Program-made: the position numbers and the translations under genes | NCBI GenBank assembly: GCA_015487635.1 | Contig: WFPM01000016.1 | Coordinates: 1 to 40,735 of the forward strand | Direction of reading: 5' to 3' | From: Rhodothermus sp. | GTDB taxonomy: Bacteria; Bacteroidota; Rhodothermia; Rhodothermales; Rhodothermaceae | DNA length: 40,735 nt | Notes under the pieces: generated by a model | Told to the model about the DNA's origin: nothing | The model's input: only the letters and a program-made list of their open reading frames with translations | The model's database searches: none | In this document: piece after piece, positions 17,775 to 26,254 of the stretch | Numbering within the stretch: position 1 is the first letter of the stretch | Layout: each line of letters starts with the position of its first letter

Positions 17775-17934
17775 CACACGTTTGGGGGCTGGTTCCGGGT
17801 GGTTGAAAGTATCGTCCGGTCCGGGTGTGGCTAAAACGCACGTTTCCAGACCGGACGGTTGGGGCTTCAAACACCATACCACCCGGGGCCCTATATAGTA
17901 CAACCTTTCCCCACAAAAGGAAAGCCCAGCGCCC
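17775..17934. promoter_or_regulatory. Divergent promoter region with 9-base inverted repeat
   Basis: This gap separates the divergent STAS gene and the B3/B4-lpt genes. CGTCCGGTC (17813-17821) and GACCGGACG (17849-17857) are perfect inverted 9-mers 27 bases apart. On the plus strand, TATATA (17892-17897) with TTCAAA 19 bases upstream is a possible promoter, and AAAGGAAAG about 12 bases before the ATG at 17935 is a possible ribosome site that lies partly in a CCTTT/AAAGG hairpin. The dyad is certain; its role is not. Confidence 0.4.
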
Positions 17935-18633
17935 ATGCAGATTCACGTTGAAAATCAGATTCCGCGGAGCGATGCGCTGCTCGGTCTGATCCGTGCGGAA
18001 GGCGTGCACGTCACGACCGAGCCGGAAGGGTTGGCCGAAGCGCTGCAACAGTTGCTTGCCGGACGGAAACAATTGCCGCCTGAGCTGGAGGCGCGCCGGC
18101 AGGCCGTGCGCAATCTGCTGCGCAACGGCCGCTACAAACCTACCGGCCGCGCCAAACCGGCCAGCGAATACCTGCTCCGGGAGGCGCAGGCTGGCAACTT
18201 CCCCCGCATCAACGGCCCTGTGGACGTGGCCAACTATATCAGCCTGCTGCACATGCTGCCAGTGTCGCTCTGGGACCTGGACCGTGCAAGCGCTACACAC
18301 TTTCGCTTTCGGCTGGGACGTACAGGCGAAGCCTACGTGTTCAACACGGCCGGGCAGCAGATTGACCTGACGGACCTGATCGTCGGCTGTCGCGTGGATC
18401 CGGACTCCGGTGCAGACGAACCCATTGTCAATCCGGTCAAAGACAGCCTGGCCACCAAGACGGTCGAGGCGACCACGCGTGTAGTGGCCTGCGTCTATGC
18501 GCCCGCTGCGGCGGTTTCTGTGGAAGCGCTGGCGGCCATCTGCCGGGACTTTGCGGACTGGCTGGCACGCTGCGGCGACCGCGTGGAGACGGCCTGGGCT
18601 GTGTTGCCGCCGGAGCAGACCGTGACGGTATGA
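17935..18633 (+). CDS. Free-standing B3/B4-domain protein (phenylalanyl-tRNA synthetase beta-like)
   Basis: The 232-residue protein resembles the B3/B4 domain that carries the editing site in the beta subunit of phenylalanyl-tRNA synthetase. Typical parts are FPRINGPVDVANYISLLHMLPVSLWDLD (about residues 85-112), AYVFNTAGQQIDLTDLIVG and the final DEPIVNPVKDSLATKTVEATTRVV. Stand-alone B3/B4 proteins are widespread; trans-editing of mischarged tRNA has been suggested, but the role is mostly undefined. No anticodon- or aminoacylation-domain segments are present. Its stop overlaps the lptC start by ATGA, so it is co-translated with an LPS export operon, with no obvious functional link. Confidence 0.85.
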   Translation: MQIHVENQIPRSDALLGLIRAEGVHVTTEPEGLAEALQQLLAGRKQLPPELEARRQAVRNLLRNGRYKPTGRAKPASEYLLREAQAGNFPRINGPVDVANYISLLHMLPVSLWDLDRASATHFRFRLGRTGEAYVFNTAGQQIDLTDLIVGCRVDPDSGADEPIVNPVKDSLATKTVEATTRVVACVYAPAAAVSVEALAAICRDFADWLARCGDRVETAWAVLPPEQTVTV

Positions 18634-19199
18634 AACGCATGCTACAGGGCATGCTGCTGGCGGGCACGCTGCTGGTGGCCGCCTGCCGACAGTCTCCTGC
18701 GCCCGAAGTGGTAGCGGCTGTGCAGGCCGAGCAGGAGCCCGAGCAGGAGAGCTGGCAGGTCGATTACCGGCTTTCCATTGACGGCCGGCCCCGAGCGCGT
18801 CTGCTGGCTGCCCATCTGATCCGCCAGGAATTGCCCGAAAGCTCCTACGTGGTGCTTGAGGGCACGAGCGACATGCCGGTCCGGGGCTGGATCTTCACCC
18901 TGGAAGGCGATTCGGCCGCCACGCTGCGAGCCCGGCGCATCGTGTATAATGAAAACGCCCGCCGTTTCGAGGCCGAGGACGAAGTGGAAGTGATCACCCG
19001 GGAAGGAAGACGGCTCCTGACCGATCGGTTGCGCTGGTACGAAGATCGGCAGCGGCTTTATGCGCCGGGTTTCGTGCGCCTGCTGGCGCCTGATGAGCAG
19101 GTGGAAGGCTTTGAGCTGGAAGCCGACGAACAGCTGACAAGCTACCGGCTGCGCCGCGTGACCGGCCATGTCGTCATCGAAGAGGAAACGTCCGAATGA
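18630..19199 (+). CDS. lptC: LPS export protein LptC (lipoprotein form)
   Basis: The 189-residue product starts with a lipoprotein signal (MLQGMLLAGTLLVAAC, lipobox VAAC with Cys about residue 19). The rest is a beta-rich LptC/YrbK-like domain (ESWQVDYRLSIDGRPRARLLA, IVYNENARRFEAEDEVEV, RLLTDRLRWYEDRQRLYAPG). LptC links the inner-membrane LptB2FG transporter to the periplasmic LptA bridge. E. coli LptC keeps an uncleaved membrane helix, so a lipidated form would be a difference, common in Bacteroidota in my recollection. It overlaps both neighbours by four bases, and the order lptC, lptA-like, lptB supports the call. Confidence 0.82.
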   Translation: MKRMLQGMLLAGTLLVAACRQSPAPEVVAAVQAEQEPEQESWQVDYRLSIDGRPRARLLAAHLIRQELPESSYVVLEGTSDMPVRGWIFTLEGDSAATLRARRIVYNENARRFEAEDEVEVITREGRRLLTDRLRWYEDRQRLYAPGFVRLLAPDEQVEGFELEADEQLTSYRLRRVTGHVVIEEETSE

Positions 19200-20686
19200 G
19201 TGCACGTCTGCTCCTGCTATTACTGATGGGATGGGGACTTGCCCCGGCGCTCCGGGCGCAACCGGCCGATACGAGCCGTCGCCCGGTGGCGCTTAAAGCC
19301 GATTCGCTCGTCGGAGGTGTGGATGCGGACGGCCGGCGTTTCCGTGAGCTGATCGGGCATGTTGTTCTAAAGCAGGACTCAACCCGACTCTGGGCCGAGC
19401 GCGCTACCCAGTGGCCAGAGGAGCGGCTTATTCGCTTCGTGGGGAACGTTCGCATTGTGGAGCGTGGCGACTCGCTCCAGGCCGACACGATCTACTACGA
19501 TAGCCGCCAGAAGGTCGGGCGCGCCATCGGACGTGTGCGCCTCTGGGACGGCACGGTAACGTTGGAAGCGCCGCTGGGCTGGTACTACACGCGGGAAAAG
19601 CGGGCGGTCTTCGAAGCCGGCGTGCGTCTGGCCGACAGCGCCGCCGTGCTCACCAGCCAGCGCGGCGTGTACTGGTCCGATGAGAAACGCGCCGAGTTTT
19701 ACGGAAGCGTCCGGCTCGAAGGAAAAAACCGTTATCTGGAGGCCGATACGGTCATCTACTTTCGCGATACCGAGGTGGCCCTGGCCCGGGGACGCGTCTT
19801 CATCGAGCAGCAGGACACGTCCGATGACGGTACGGTCACGCGCACGTTACTGTTTGGCCGACAGGCCTTTAACAACGAGCAGACCGGCTACAGTCGGATG
19901 ACGGGGCGGCCGCTGCTGGTGCTGTTGCGGCCGGACTCCACCGGCCGGATTGATACGCTGCTCGTGCGGGCCGGCCAGCTGCACTTTACGCGACAGGACT
20001 CGTTGCGGCGTCTGGTGGCCACCGATTCCGTTCGGCTCTGGCAGCGACGGTTGGCCGCCCGCGCCGACTCGCTGGTGTACGACCGGATCGTTCGGGATGG
20101 TGCGGTGGTGTGGGAAGAGGTGCGTCTGTTTGGCGAACCGATCGCCTGGTTCGAGGAAACGCAGGTCTTCGGCGATACGCTCTGGTTGCATGGCAGCGGC
20201 GATCGCGACACACTCCGGGTGTTTCCGAATGCTTTCGTCGTGCAGCGCGATACGGTACTCGATCGGCTCCAGCAGCTCAAAGGACGGCGACTAGTAGGCT
20301 ACTTCGAACAGGACTCGCTCCGCCAGCTTGTGGTCGGCCCTAACGCCGAGGCGATCTATTACCTGCGCGATCGAAACGATTCGCTCCGGGGGGCTGTGCG
20401 TGTCTCCGGCGATGAGATCACCTTCTGGTTCGCCGGCGACCGGGTGCGACGGGTGCGGGTGCAGGGGGGCGTGCAGGGCGTGCAGTACGACCGTGACCGA
20501 ATCCCGGAGCCCTTCCAGCTCGAGGGCTTTCGATGGGTGCCGGAACTTCGGCCCGATCCGGCCGATTTGCTTCGGGAAACCTGGATCCGGCAACGGCTGC
20601 GCACCGCGCCGGAGTGGCGGCGGCCTTCGCCGCTGGTGATGCCGGCCTCGAACCCTACCGCCTATGAGCGCGCCGGAAACCACTGA
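19196..20686 (+). CDS. OstA/LptA-like periplasmic protein, long form
   Basis: The 496-residue protein begins with a signal peptide ([20 protein letters not shown], cleavage after about residue 22). What follows is a run of short beta-strand repeats of the OstA type: [80 protein letters not shown] and so on. The family forms a beta-jellyroll filament that carries LPS across the periplasm. E. coli LptA is only about 185 residues, so this protein is far longer, as in OstA-like proteins of Bacteroidota. The C-terminal half is less repetitive. It lies between lptC and lptB and overlaps lptB by 23 bases. Confidence 0.8.
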   Translation: MSARLLLLLLMGWGLAPALRAQPADTSRRPVALKADSLVGGVDADGRRFRELIGHVVLKQDSTRLWAERATQWPEERLIRFVGNVRIVERGDSLQADTIYYDSRQKVGRAIGRVRLWDGTVTLEAPLGWYYTREKRAVFEAGVRLADSAAVLTSQRGVYWSDEKRAEFYGSVRLEGKNRYLEADTVIYFRDTEVALARGRVFIEQQDTSDDGTVTRTLLFGRQAFNNEQTGYSRMTGRPLLVLLRPDSTGRIDTLLVRAGQLHFTRQDSLRRLVATDSVRLWQRRLAARADSLVYDRIVRDGAVVWEEVRLFGEPIAWFEETQVFGDTLWLHGSGDRDTLRVFPNAFVVQRDTVLDRLQQLKGRRLVGYFEQDSLRQLVVGPNAEAIYYLRDRNDSLRGAVRVSGDEITFWFAGDRVRRVRVQGGVQGVQYDRDRIPEPFQLEGFRWVPELRPDPADLLRETWIRQRLRTAPEWRRPSPLVMPASNPTAYERAGNH

Positions 20687-21413
20687 ACTGCGGGCTGAAG
20701 GGCTCTTCAAGCGCTATCGCAAGCGCTTTGTGGTGCAGGACGTCAGCCTGCGGGTCCGCCAGGGTGAGATCGTGGGGTTGCTCGGCCCGAACGGGGCCGG
20801 CAAGACAACCACTTTCTACATGATCGTGGGCATGGTGCGGCCCAATGCGGGCAAGATTTTTCTGGGCGATCGCGAGATCACGCACCTGCCCATGTACCGC
20901 CGGGCGCGGCTGGGGGTGGGGTATCTGGCTCAGGAAGCGTCCATCTTCCGTCAGCTAACCGTCGAGGAAAATCTGGAAGCCGTGCTGGAATTTCAGCCGC
21001 TGAACCGGGCCGAGCGGCGGGCACGCGTGGAGCAGTTGCTGCAGGAATTCGGCCTGGAGCGTGTGCGGCGCTCGAAGGGCTACATGCTCTCAGGCGGCGA
21101 GCGACGCCGCACGGAGATCGCCCGAGCACTGGCCACGCGCCCGCGCTTTCTGCTGCTGGACGAACCCTTTGCCGGAATCGACCCGATTGCCGTCGAAGAG
21201 CTCATGGCGCTGGTGGCCGACCTGCGGGCGCGTGGCATCGGCGTACTCATCACTGACCACAACGTGCACGAAACGCTGGCCATTACCGACCGCGCCTATC
21301 TGCTCTACGAAGGGCGCATCTTTCAGCACGGAACCGCCGAAGAACTGGCAGCCGATCCTGAAGTGCGCCGCCGCTATCTGGGTGAGAAGTTCACGCTGGA
21401 GCGTTACCGCTGA
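20664..21413 (+). CDS. lptB: LPS export ABC transporter ATP-binding protein
   Basis: This 249-residue ABC ATPase powers LPS extraction with LptFG. It carries Walker A ([19 protein letters not shown]), Q-loop region ([20 protein letters not shown], highly typical of LptB), signature [16 protein letters not shown], Walker B with [18 protein letters not shown], and the H-loop [22 protein letters not shown]. The ATG at 20664 lies within the end of the OstA-like gene. lptF and lptG are not in the window. The gene is followed by a hairpin between it and the convergent thiI. Confidence 0.94.
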   Translation: MSAPETTELRAEGLFKRYRKRFVVQDVSLRVRQGEIVGLLGPNGAGKTTTFYMIVGMVRPNAGKIFLGDREITHLPMYRRARLGVGYLAQEASIFRQLTVEENLEAVLEFQPLNRAERRARVEQLLQEFGLERVRRSKGYMLSGGERRRTEIARALATRPRFLLLDEPFAGIDPIAVEELMALVADLRARGIGVLITDHNVHETLAITDRAYLLYEGRIFQHGTAEELAADPEVRRRYLGEKFTLERYR

Positions 21414-21455
21414 ATACGCTTCGGGATCGCAGTGCTTCTGCGGGTGCCTTCGTGG

Positions 21456-21499
21456 TTTGCTCCGAATGAGTACCTGTTTGTAGGCAGACTCGGAGCAAA
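21456..21499. terminator. Inverted repeat between convergent lptB and thiI
   Basis: TTTGCTCCGA (21456-21465) and TCGGAGCAAA (21490-21499) are perfect 10-base arms with a 24-base loop. The position between two converging genes suits a bidirectional terminator, but no strong T-run follows on either strand. The right arm overlaps hairpin repeat copy 3. A further AACGAG/CTCGTT inverted repeat (21511-21537) reaches the thiI stop codon. Confidence 0.4.
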
Positions 21500-21510
21500 G
21501 CGAATTGCCG
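21473..21510. repeat. Hairpin repeat copy 3 (diverged)
   Basis: The sequence CCTGTTTGTAGGCAGACTCG continues into GAGCAAAGCGAATTGCCG. It matches the copy at 3788-3826 at TTGTAG-CAG and at AGC-AAGCGAA-TGCCG, and has a GGCA/TGCC stem in the same place. It sits in a spacer 18 kb away from the other two copies. Confidence 0.45.
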
Positions 21511-21535
21511 AACGAGAAATTGTCACATTCCCTCG

Positions 21536-23038
21536 TTAAAGCTCGGGCACTTCGATGCCCCGGGCCTGGGCATAGGCCTTGAGGGCCGGTACGCCGCCCT
21601 TGAACGAGTAGGCTTCGTAGCCGGCCCGCTGCATGACCTCGGCCACGTAAGCCGATTGCAATCCGCGCGGGCAATAGAGCACATAGATGCAGTCGCGGTC
21701 CAGGTGCCGGAACTGTTGCAGGAGCTGCCAGGGGTCCATGTGAAGGGCGCCCGGATAGTGCCAGTGTTCGTAGAGCGCCTCGCTCTGGCAGTCGATGACC
21801 ACGGCGCCTTCCGGGATTTCTTCGATGAACAGATAGGGGGTTACCAGCTCCGAGGCCGACAGCGCACGCAGATCGTACACCTCGGCCGAAGCGACGGCCT
21901 GTTCGAGCACCGACAGGTCCAGTTTTGCCATCTCGGCATCGACGGCTTCAGGTCGCGTGGCCGTCACGGGACGATCGGGCGTCAGCGCACAGTATTCGCG
22001 CACGCGCTCCGAGAGCGTGGCCGTGCCGATCTGCCGGGCCAGGTTGATGATCTCCTCTTTGTCGTAAGTCAGCAGTGGACGCAGCACCGGCAGCGACGTG
22101 CCCGCCTCGATGGCCTGCAGGTTCTTGAGTGTCTGCGAGGAGACTTGGCCGAGCGACTCGCCGGTGATGAGTGCCAGCGCTTCGGTCTGGCGGGCCATGG
22201 CCTCTCCGGCCCGGTACATCAGCCGTTTGAGTACCACCTGCCAGTAGGCCGGGCGGACGTGACGGCGCATTTCATCGACGACCGGCCCGAAGTCCACCGA
22301 ATAGAAGCGAGGCCGCGTACCAAAGCTCCAGGCATCGGCCAGCACCTTGGCAACCTGCAGCACAGCGCGTTCGTAGGCTTTGCCGCCCAGGTTGCAGAAC
22401 AGGTAATCGACAGCCACGCCGCGCCGCAGGGCGAGCCAGGCCGCCACGGCCGAGTCGAACCCACCGGAGATGAGCACCAGCGCCTGTCCCTGGCTTCCGA
22501 TCGGGAGACCACCCAGTCCCTTGATGATTGTGGTGTAGAAGTAGGCGCGGTCTTCGCGCACCTCCACGTACACCGTGACTTCTGGATTGGTCAGATCGAC
22601 CCGCTCCGCAAAGGGACGCAACGCTGCGCCGAGTTCGACCTCGATGTCCCGCGAGCGGTAGGGATGGTCGCCCCGCCGCCGGGCCCGCACGGCAAAACGG
22701 CGGCCGCGCACGCGCTCGGCGAACGCCTCGGCCCCGCGCTGCACGATCTCCTCCAGCGATGTGCCGGTGACCAGTTCCACCGGCATGATCGGTCCGATGC
22801 CCGGCACGTGTCGTAGCGCCTCGATGGCCTGAAGCGGCGCCTCCGTCTCGATCAGAAACCAGCTCCAGGAGCCCTGAAAACGAAACGGAATCTCTTGGCT
22901 GCGCAGTGCATCTTTCAGGTTGCGCACCAGCAGTTGCTGAAAGCGCCGGCGCGTCCGGCTCGATTTGAGCGTCAACTCTGAAGCCGGTCGCAGAAACAAC
23001 AGCGCCCGGGAACGTTCGCCGGTGGTTTGCTCGGCCAT
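21536..23038 (-). CDS. thiI: tRNA 4-thiouridine synthetase with C-terminal rhodanese domain
   Basis: I start at the ATG at 23038 (500 residues), which has AGGAAG seven bases upstream. The order is that of E. coli ThiI: N-terminal ferredoxin-like region, THUMP domain (to about residue 165, with ELVTGTSLEEIVQRGAEAFAE), PP-loop ATP-pyrophosphatase (ALVLISGGFDSAVAAWLALR, about residues 175-195), the cysteine in REYCALTPDRPVTATRPEAV that would form a disulfide with the rhodanese cysteine, and a rhodanese domain with the loop VLYCPRGLQSAYVAEVMQRAGY. It adenylates U8 of tRNA and transfers sulfur from a persulfide; in some bacteria it also supplies thiazole sulfur. Divergent from aroF. No thiamine gene is adjacent. 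Confidence 0.93.
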   Translation of the reverse strand: MAEQTTGERSRALLFLRPASELTLKSSRTRRRFQQLLVRNLKDALRSQEIPFRFQGSWSWFLIETEAPLQAIEALRHVPGIGPIMPVELVTGTSLEEIVQRGAEAFAERVRGRRFAVRARRRGDHPYRSRDIEVELGAALRPFAERVDLTNPEVTVYVEVREDRAYFYTTIIKGLGGLPIGSQGQALVLISGGFDSAVAAWLALRRGVAVDYLFCNLGGKAYERAVLQVAKVLADAWSFGTRPRFYSVDFGPVVDEMRRHVRPAYWQVVLKRLMYRAGEAMARQTEALALITGESLGQVSSQTLKNLQAIEAGTSLPVLRPLLTYDKEEIINLARQIGTATLSERVREYCALTPDRPVTATRPEAVDAEMAKLDLSVLEQAVASAEVYDLRALSASELVTPYLFIEEIPEGAVVIDCQSEALYEHWHYPGALHMDPWQLLQQFRHLDRDCIYVLYCPRGLQSAYVAEVMQRAGYEAYSFKGGVPALKAYAQARGIEVPEL

Positions 23039-23172
23039 GAATCTTCCTGGTTTATTTTGAGATAAGTAAATGGTCAAAGCAGCTTCAGGTTCGGCAAAAA
23101 ACGCGCGTAGATTTTCACAGGGGATGAAACTTTTGTATCTTCCAGAATACGCTTGTTTTTATAAAAGTCGTG

Positions 23173-24222
23173 ATGTCGGGGGATATGGTTGTTGTCATGC
23201 AGCCCGGGGCCACCGAGGCCCAGATCCAGGCCGTCATTGAACGGCTTAATGCTTATGGCTTCGACGTGCATCGTTCGACCGGGGTCAATCAGACCGTGCT
23301 GGGCGCGATCGGCGTCAAGCCCGACTTCGACATTCGGCATATCAAAGTGCTCGATGGCGTGGCGGACGTTTACCGGGTGACCGAACCATACAAGTTCGCC
23401 AGTCGCTCCTGGAAAAAAGAAGACACCCGGATCGAAGTCAAAGGGGTGGTGATCGGCGGGCCCGAGGTGGTGGTGATGGCCGGGCCGTGCTCCGTCGAAA
23501 GCGAGGAGCAGATCATGGCGACGGCAGCGCACGTGGCGGCGCAGGGCGCGACCTTCCTGCGAGGAGGGGCCTTCAAACCGCGCACCTCGCCCTATTCCTT
23601 CCAGGGCTTGGGCGAGGTGGGCCTCAAGCTGCTGCGCGAGGCGGCCGACCGCTACGGCCTCCGGGTCATCACGGAAGTGATGGAGGTCAACCAGATCAAG
23701 ATAATCTACCCGTACACCGACATCTTCCAGGTGGGCGCCCGCAACATGCAGAACTTTGCCCTGCTCAAGGAATTGGGCAAGGTAGACAAGCCGGTTTTTC
23801 TGAAGCGGGGCCCGGCGGCCACCATCGAGGAATGGCTGATGAGCGCCGAGTACATCATCGCGCACGGCAATCCGCAGGTGATCCTCTGTGAGCGCGGCAT
23901 CCGCACGTTCGAGACGCAGACGCGCAACACGCTCGACCTGTCGGCCATTCCGGTGATCAAACAGAAGAGCCATCTGCCCATCGTGGCCGATCCCAGCCAC
24001 GGCACAGGATTGCGCGACAAAGTGATTCCCATGGCGCGGGCGGCCGTGGCGGCCGGCGCCGACGGGATCATGGTCGAAGTGCATCCGGATCCGCCTTCGG
24101 CCAAAAGCGACGGGCCGCAATCGCTCTACTTCGATCAGTTTACCGAGCTGATGCGTCAGATCCGGCTTATCGCTCCGGTGATCGGGCGGACGGTCCGCGA
24201 GCCGCTCTCGGAAACCGTCTGA
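23173..24222 (+). CDS. aroF: 3-deoxy-7-phosphoheptulonate synthase, type I-beta with ferredoxin-like N-domain
   Basis: The enzyme condenses phosphoenolpyruvate with erythrose 4-phosphate, the first step to chorismate. Residues 1-70 form a ferredoxin-like regulatory domain (VVMQPGATEAQIQAVIERLNAYGFDV) as in the Thermotoga DAHP synthase. The barrel has VVMAGPCSVESEEQIM, FLRGGAFKPRTSPYSFQGLG, ITEVMEVNQIKIIYPYTDIFQVGARNMQNF, FLKRGPAATIEEWLMSAEYI, ILCERGIRTFE and PIVADPSHGTGLRDKVIPMA. I use the ATG at 23173 (349 residues); a GTG at 23170 directly precedes it. A weak promoter (TTTTCA 23112-23117, TATCTT 23136-23141) lies upstream. The product feeds the men genes through chorismate, but it is not in their operon. 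Confidence 0.93.
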   Translation: MSGDMVVVMQPGATEAQIQAVIERLNAYGFDVHRSTGVNQTVLGAIGVKPDFDIRHIKVLDGVADVYRVTEPYKFASRSWKKEDTRIEVKGVVIGGPEVVVMAGPCSVESEEQIMATAAHVAAQGATFLRGGAFKPRTSPYSFQGLGEVGLKLLREAADRYGLRVITEVMEVNQIKIIYPYTDIFQVGARNMQNFALLKELGKVDKPVFLKRGPAATIEEWLMSAEYIIAHGNPQVILCERGIRTFETQTRNTLDLSAIPVIKQKSHLPIVADPSHGTGLRDKVIPMARAAVAAGADGIMVEVHPDPPSAKSDGPQSLYFDQFTELMRQIRLIAPVIGRTVREPLSETV

Positions 24223-24266
24223 CGCGTTCCGGGTTGCCTTCCGCGTGCTGCCGGTCCGGTGGGGAA

Positions 24267-24337
24267 GGTGCCGCTTCGCTGCCGGGCCGGCAAGCATTTT
24301 GCGGGAAGGGGCCGCGCGGCACCGACCCCGGTTTTTT
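24267..24337 (+). terminator. Possible terminator after aroF
   Basis: GGTGCCGC (24267-24274) and GCGGCACC (24316-24323) are perfect inverted arms, with further G/C pairing possible inside. A run of six T (24332-24337) follows eight bases after the stem. The loop is long and the gap to the T-run is not ideal, so this is a candidate only. It also lies in the leader of glmS. Confidence 0.35.
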
Positions 24338-24360
24338 GAAACGCAAGCCTTTCTTTGCCT

Positions 24361-26196
24361 ATGTGCGGAATTGTTGGATACATCGGCCATCGTCCGGCCG
24401 CCGAACTGCTGCTCAACGGCCTCAAGCGTCTGGAATATCGCGGCTACGACTCGGCCGGAATTGCCGTGGTGGGCAACGGCCGGCTTCAGGTGTACAAGCA
24501 GAAAGGCAAGGTGAATGATCTGGCGGCTGCACTGCGGGAGCGGCTGCCGGAGGGCTCGCTGGGTATCGGGCACACCCGCTGGGCTACGCACGGTGAGCCC
24601 AACGACGTCAACGCGCACCCGCACGTTAGCAGCGACGGCGACTTTGCGGTGGTCCACAACGGGATCATCGAAAACTATGCGGCGCTGCGCAAACGCCTGC
24701 AGCAGAAGGGGTATGTATTCCGGAGCGAGACCGACACCGAGGCGCTTGTTCATCTGATCGACGACGTGCGCCGTGCTACCGGGCTCCCGCTGCCGGAAGC
24801 CGTTCGTCAGGCACTCACGCAGGTGGTGGGGACCTACGGGCTGGCCATCGTGTCGGCTTCGGATCCGGATCTACTGATTGCCGCCCGGAAGGGCAGTCCG
24901 CTCATTCTGGGTATCGGAGAGGGCGAGTACTTCCTGGCCTCCGATGCCGCGCCCATTGTGGAGCACACGCGCCAGGTGGTTTACCTGAACGACGGCGAGG
25001 TGGTAGTCGTCCGCCGCGATGGCTACGAGGTGCGCACGATCGACAACGTACTGCTCGAAAAGGAAGTCCACGAGCTGGAGTGGGACCTGGAGCAGATCGA
25101 AAAGGGCGGCTATCCCCACTTCATGCTCAAAGAGATCATGGAGCAGCCCGAGGCGCTGGAAAACTGCCTGCGCGGACGGCTCGACCTGCAGCACAACACG
25201 GTGAAACTGGGCGGGCTCATTGATGTAATGGACCGCATCCGGGCGGCCGACCGCATCATCATCTGCGCCTGCGGCACCTCGTGGCATGCCGGACTGGTAG
25301 GCGAGTATCTGATCGAAGAATTTGCTCGCATTCCTGTCGAGGTCGAGTATGCCAGCGAATTTCGCTATCGCAATCCCGTGCTGCGGCCCAACGACGTGGT
25401 GATCGCCATCTCGCAGAGTGGGGAGACGGCCGACACGCTGGCCGCCGTACGCGAGGCCAAACGACAGGGCGTACTGACGCTGGGTATCTGCAACGTGGTC
25501 GGCTCGACGATCGCCCGCGAGACGGACGCCGGCGTCTACCTGCACGTCGGACCCGAGATCGGCGTGGCCTCGACCAAGGCGTTTACGGCGCAGGTGGCCG
25601 TGCTGACCATGCTGGCGCTCAAGCTGGCCGAAGGCCGCACGCTCTCGGAAGCCGAAATGGCGCAGGCGCTGCGGGCGTTGGCCGAGATTCCCGAAAAGGT
25701 GCGTCAGGTGCTCACGCTCAATGAGGAGATCCGACACATTGCGCATGTCTATCGCTACGCGTCCAACTTCCTGTACCTCGGCCGCGGCTACAACTTTCCC
25801 GTGGCGCTCGAAGGCGCGCTGAAGCTCAAGGAAATCTCTTACATTCACGCCGAGGGCTATCCGGCCGCCGAGATGAAGCACGGGCCGATCGCGCTCATCG
25901 ACCGCTTCATGCCCGTGGTCTTCATCGCCATGAAAGACCGCACCTACGACAAAGTGGTCTCGAATATCGAAGAGGTAGTGGCCCGCCAGGGATCGGTTAT
26001 CGCCATCACCGACGAGGGGAACGGCGAGCTGGACAAGCTCTGCGAGTACGTTATCCGCATTCCGCCGGTGCCGGACTTCCTGACGCCGCTGCTAACGGTG
26101 ATTCCGCTGCAACTGCTGGCCTATCACATTGCCGTCATGCGGGGCTGCAACGTGGATCAGCCGCGCAACCTGGCCAAGAGCGTGACGGTGGAATAA
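24361..26196 (+). CDS. glmS: Glutamine--fructose-6-phosphate aminotransferase (isomerizing)
   Basis: The 611-residue enzyme makes glucosamine 6-phosphate for peptidoglycan and LPS. The start must be the ATG at 24361, because the next codon is the catalytic N-terminal cysteine (MCGIVGYIGHRPAAELLL); the track start at 24355 would block it. The Ntn glutaminase domain (residues 2-235) has HTRWATHGEPNDVNAHPH and VVHNGIIENYAALR. Two SIS sugar-isomerase domains follow (ICACGTSWHAGLVGEYL, SQSGETADTLAAVREA, STKAFTAQVAVL, and LGRGYNFPVALEGALKLKEISY). The C-terminus PRNLAKSVTVE is the family tail. The leader shows no glmS-ribozyme core that I can recognise. Confidence 0.96.
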   Translation: MCGIVGYIGHRPAAELLLNGLKRLEYRGYDSAGIAVVGNGRLQVYKQKGKVNDLAAALRERLPEGSLGIGHTRWATHGEPNDVNAHPHVSSDGDFAVVHNGIIENYAALRKRLQQKGYVFRSETDTEALVHLIDDVRRATGLPLPEAVRQALTQVVGTYGLAIVSASDPDLLIAARKGSPLILGIGEGEYFLASDAAPIVEHTRQVVYLNDGEVVVVRRDGYEVRTIDNVLLEKEVHELEWDLEQIEKGGYPHFMLKEIMEQPEALENCLRGRLDLQHNTVKLGGLIDVMDRIRAADRIIICACGTSWHAGLVGEYLIEEFARIPVEVEYASEFRYRNPVLRPNDVVIAISQSGETADTLAAVREAKRQGVLTLGICNVVGSTIARETDAGVYLHVGPEIGVASTKAFTAQVAVLTMLALKLAEGRTLSEAEMAQALRALAEIPEKVRQVLTLNEEIRHIAHVYRYASNFLYLGRGYNFPVALEGALKLKEISYIHAEGYPAAEMKHGPIALIDRFMPVVFIAMKDRTYDKVVSNIEEVVARQGSVIAITDEGNGELDKLCEYVIRIPPVPDFLTPLLTVIPLQLLAYHIAVMRGCNVDQPRNLAKSVTVE

Positions 26197-26254
26197 TCGG
26201 CCGGCACCTTCGATCAGATCCCGGCGTTAGCAGCGGAAACGAAGCGCTGCGCCT

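Noticed and set aside
17774-17936. 54-residue N-terminal extension of the STAS protein
   Set aside because: The extension covers the divergent promoter region and overlaps the next gene's start; STAS similarity begins only after the ATG at 17774.
24223-24360. glmS ribozyme
   Set aside because: The leader of glmS is short and G/C-rich and I cannot find the ribozyme core; a hairpin with a T-run fits a terminator for aroF better.
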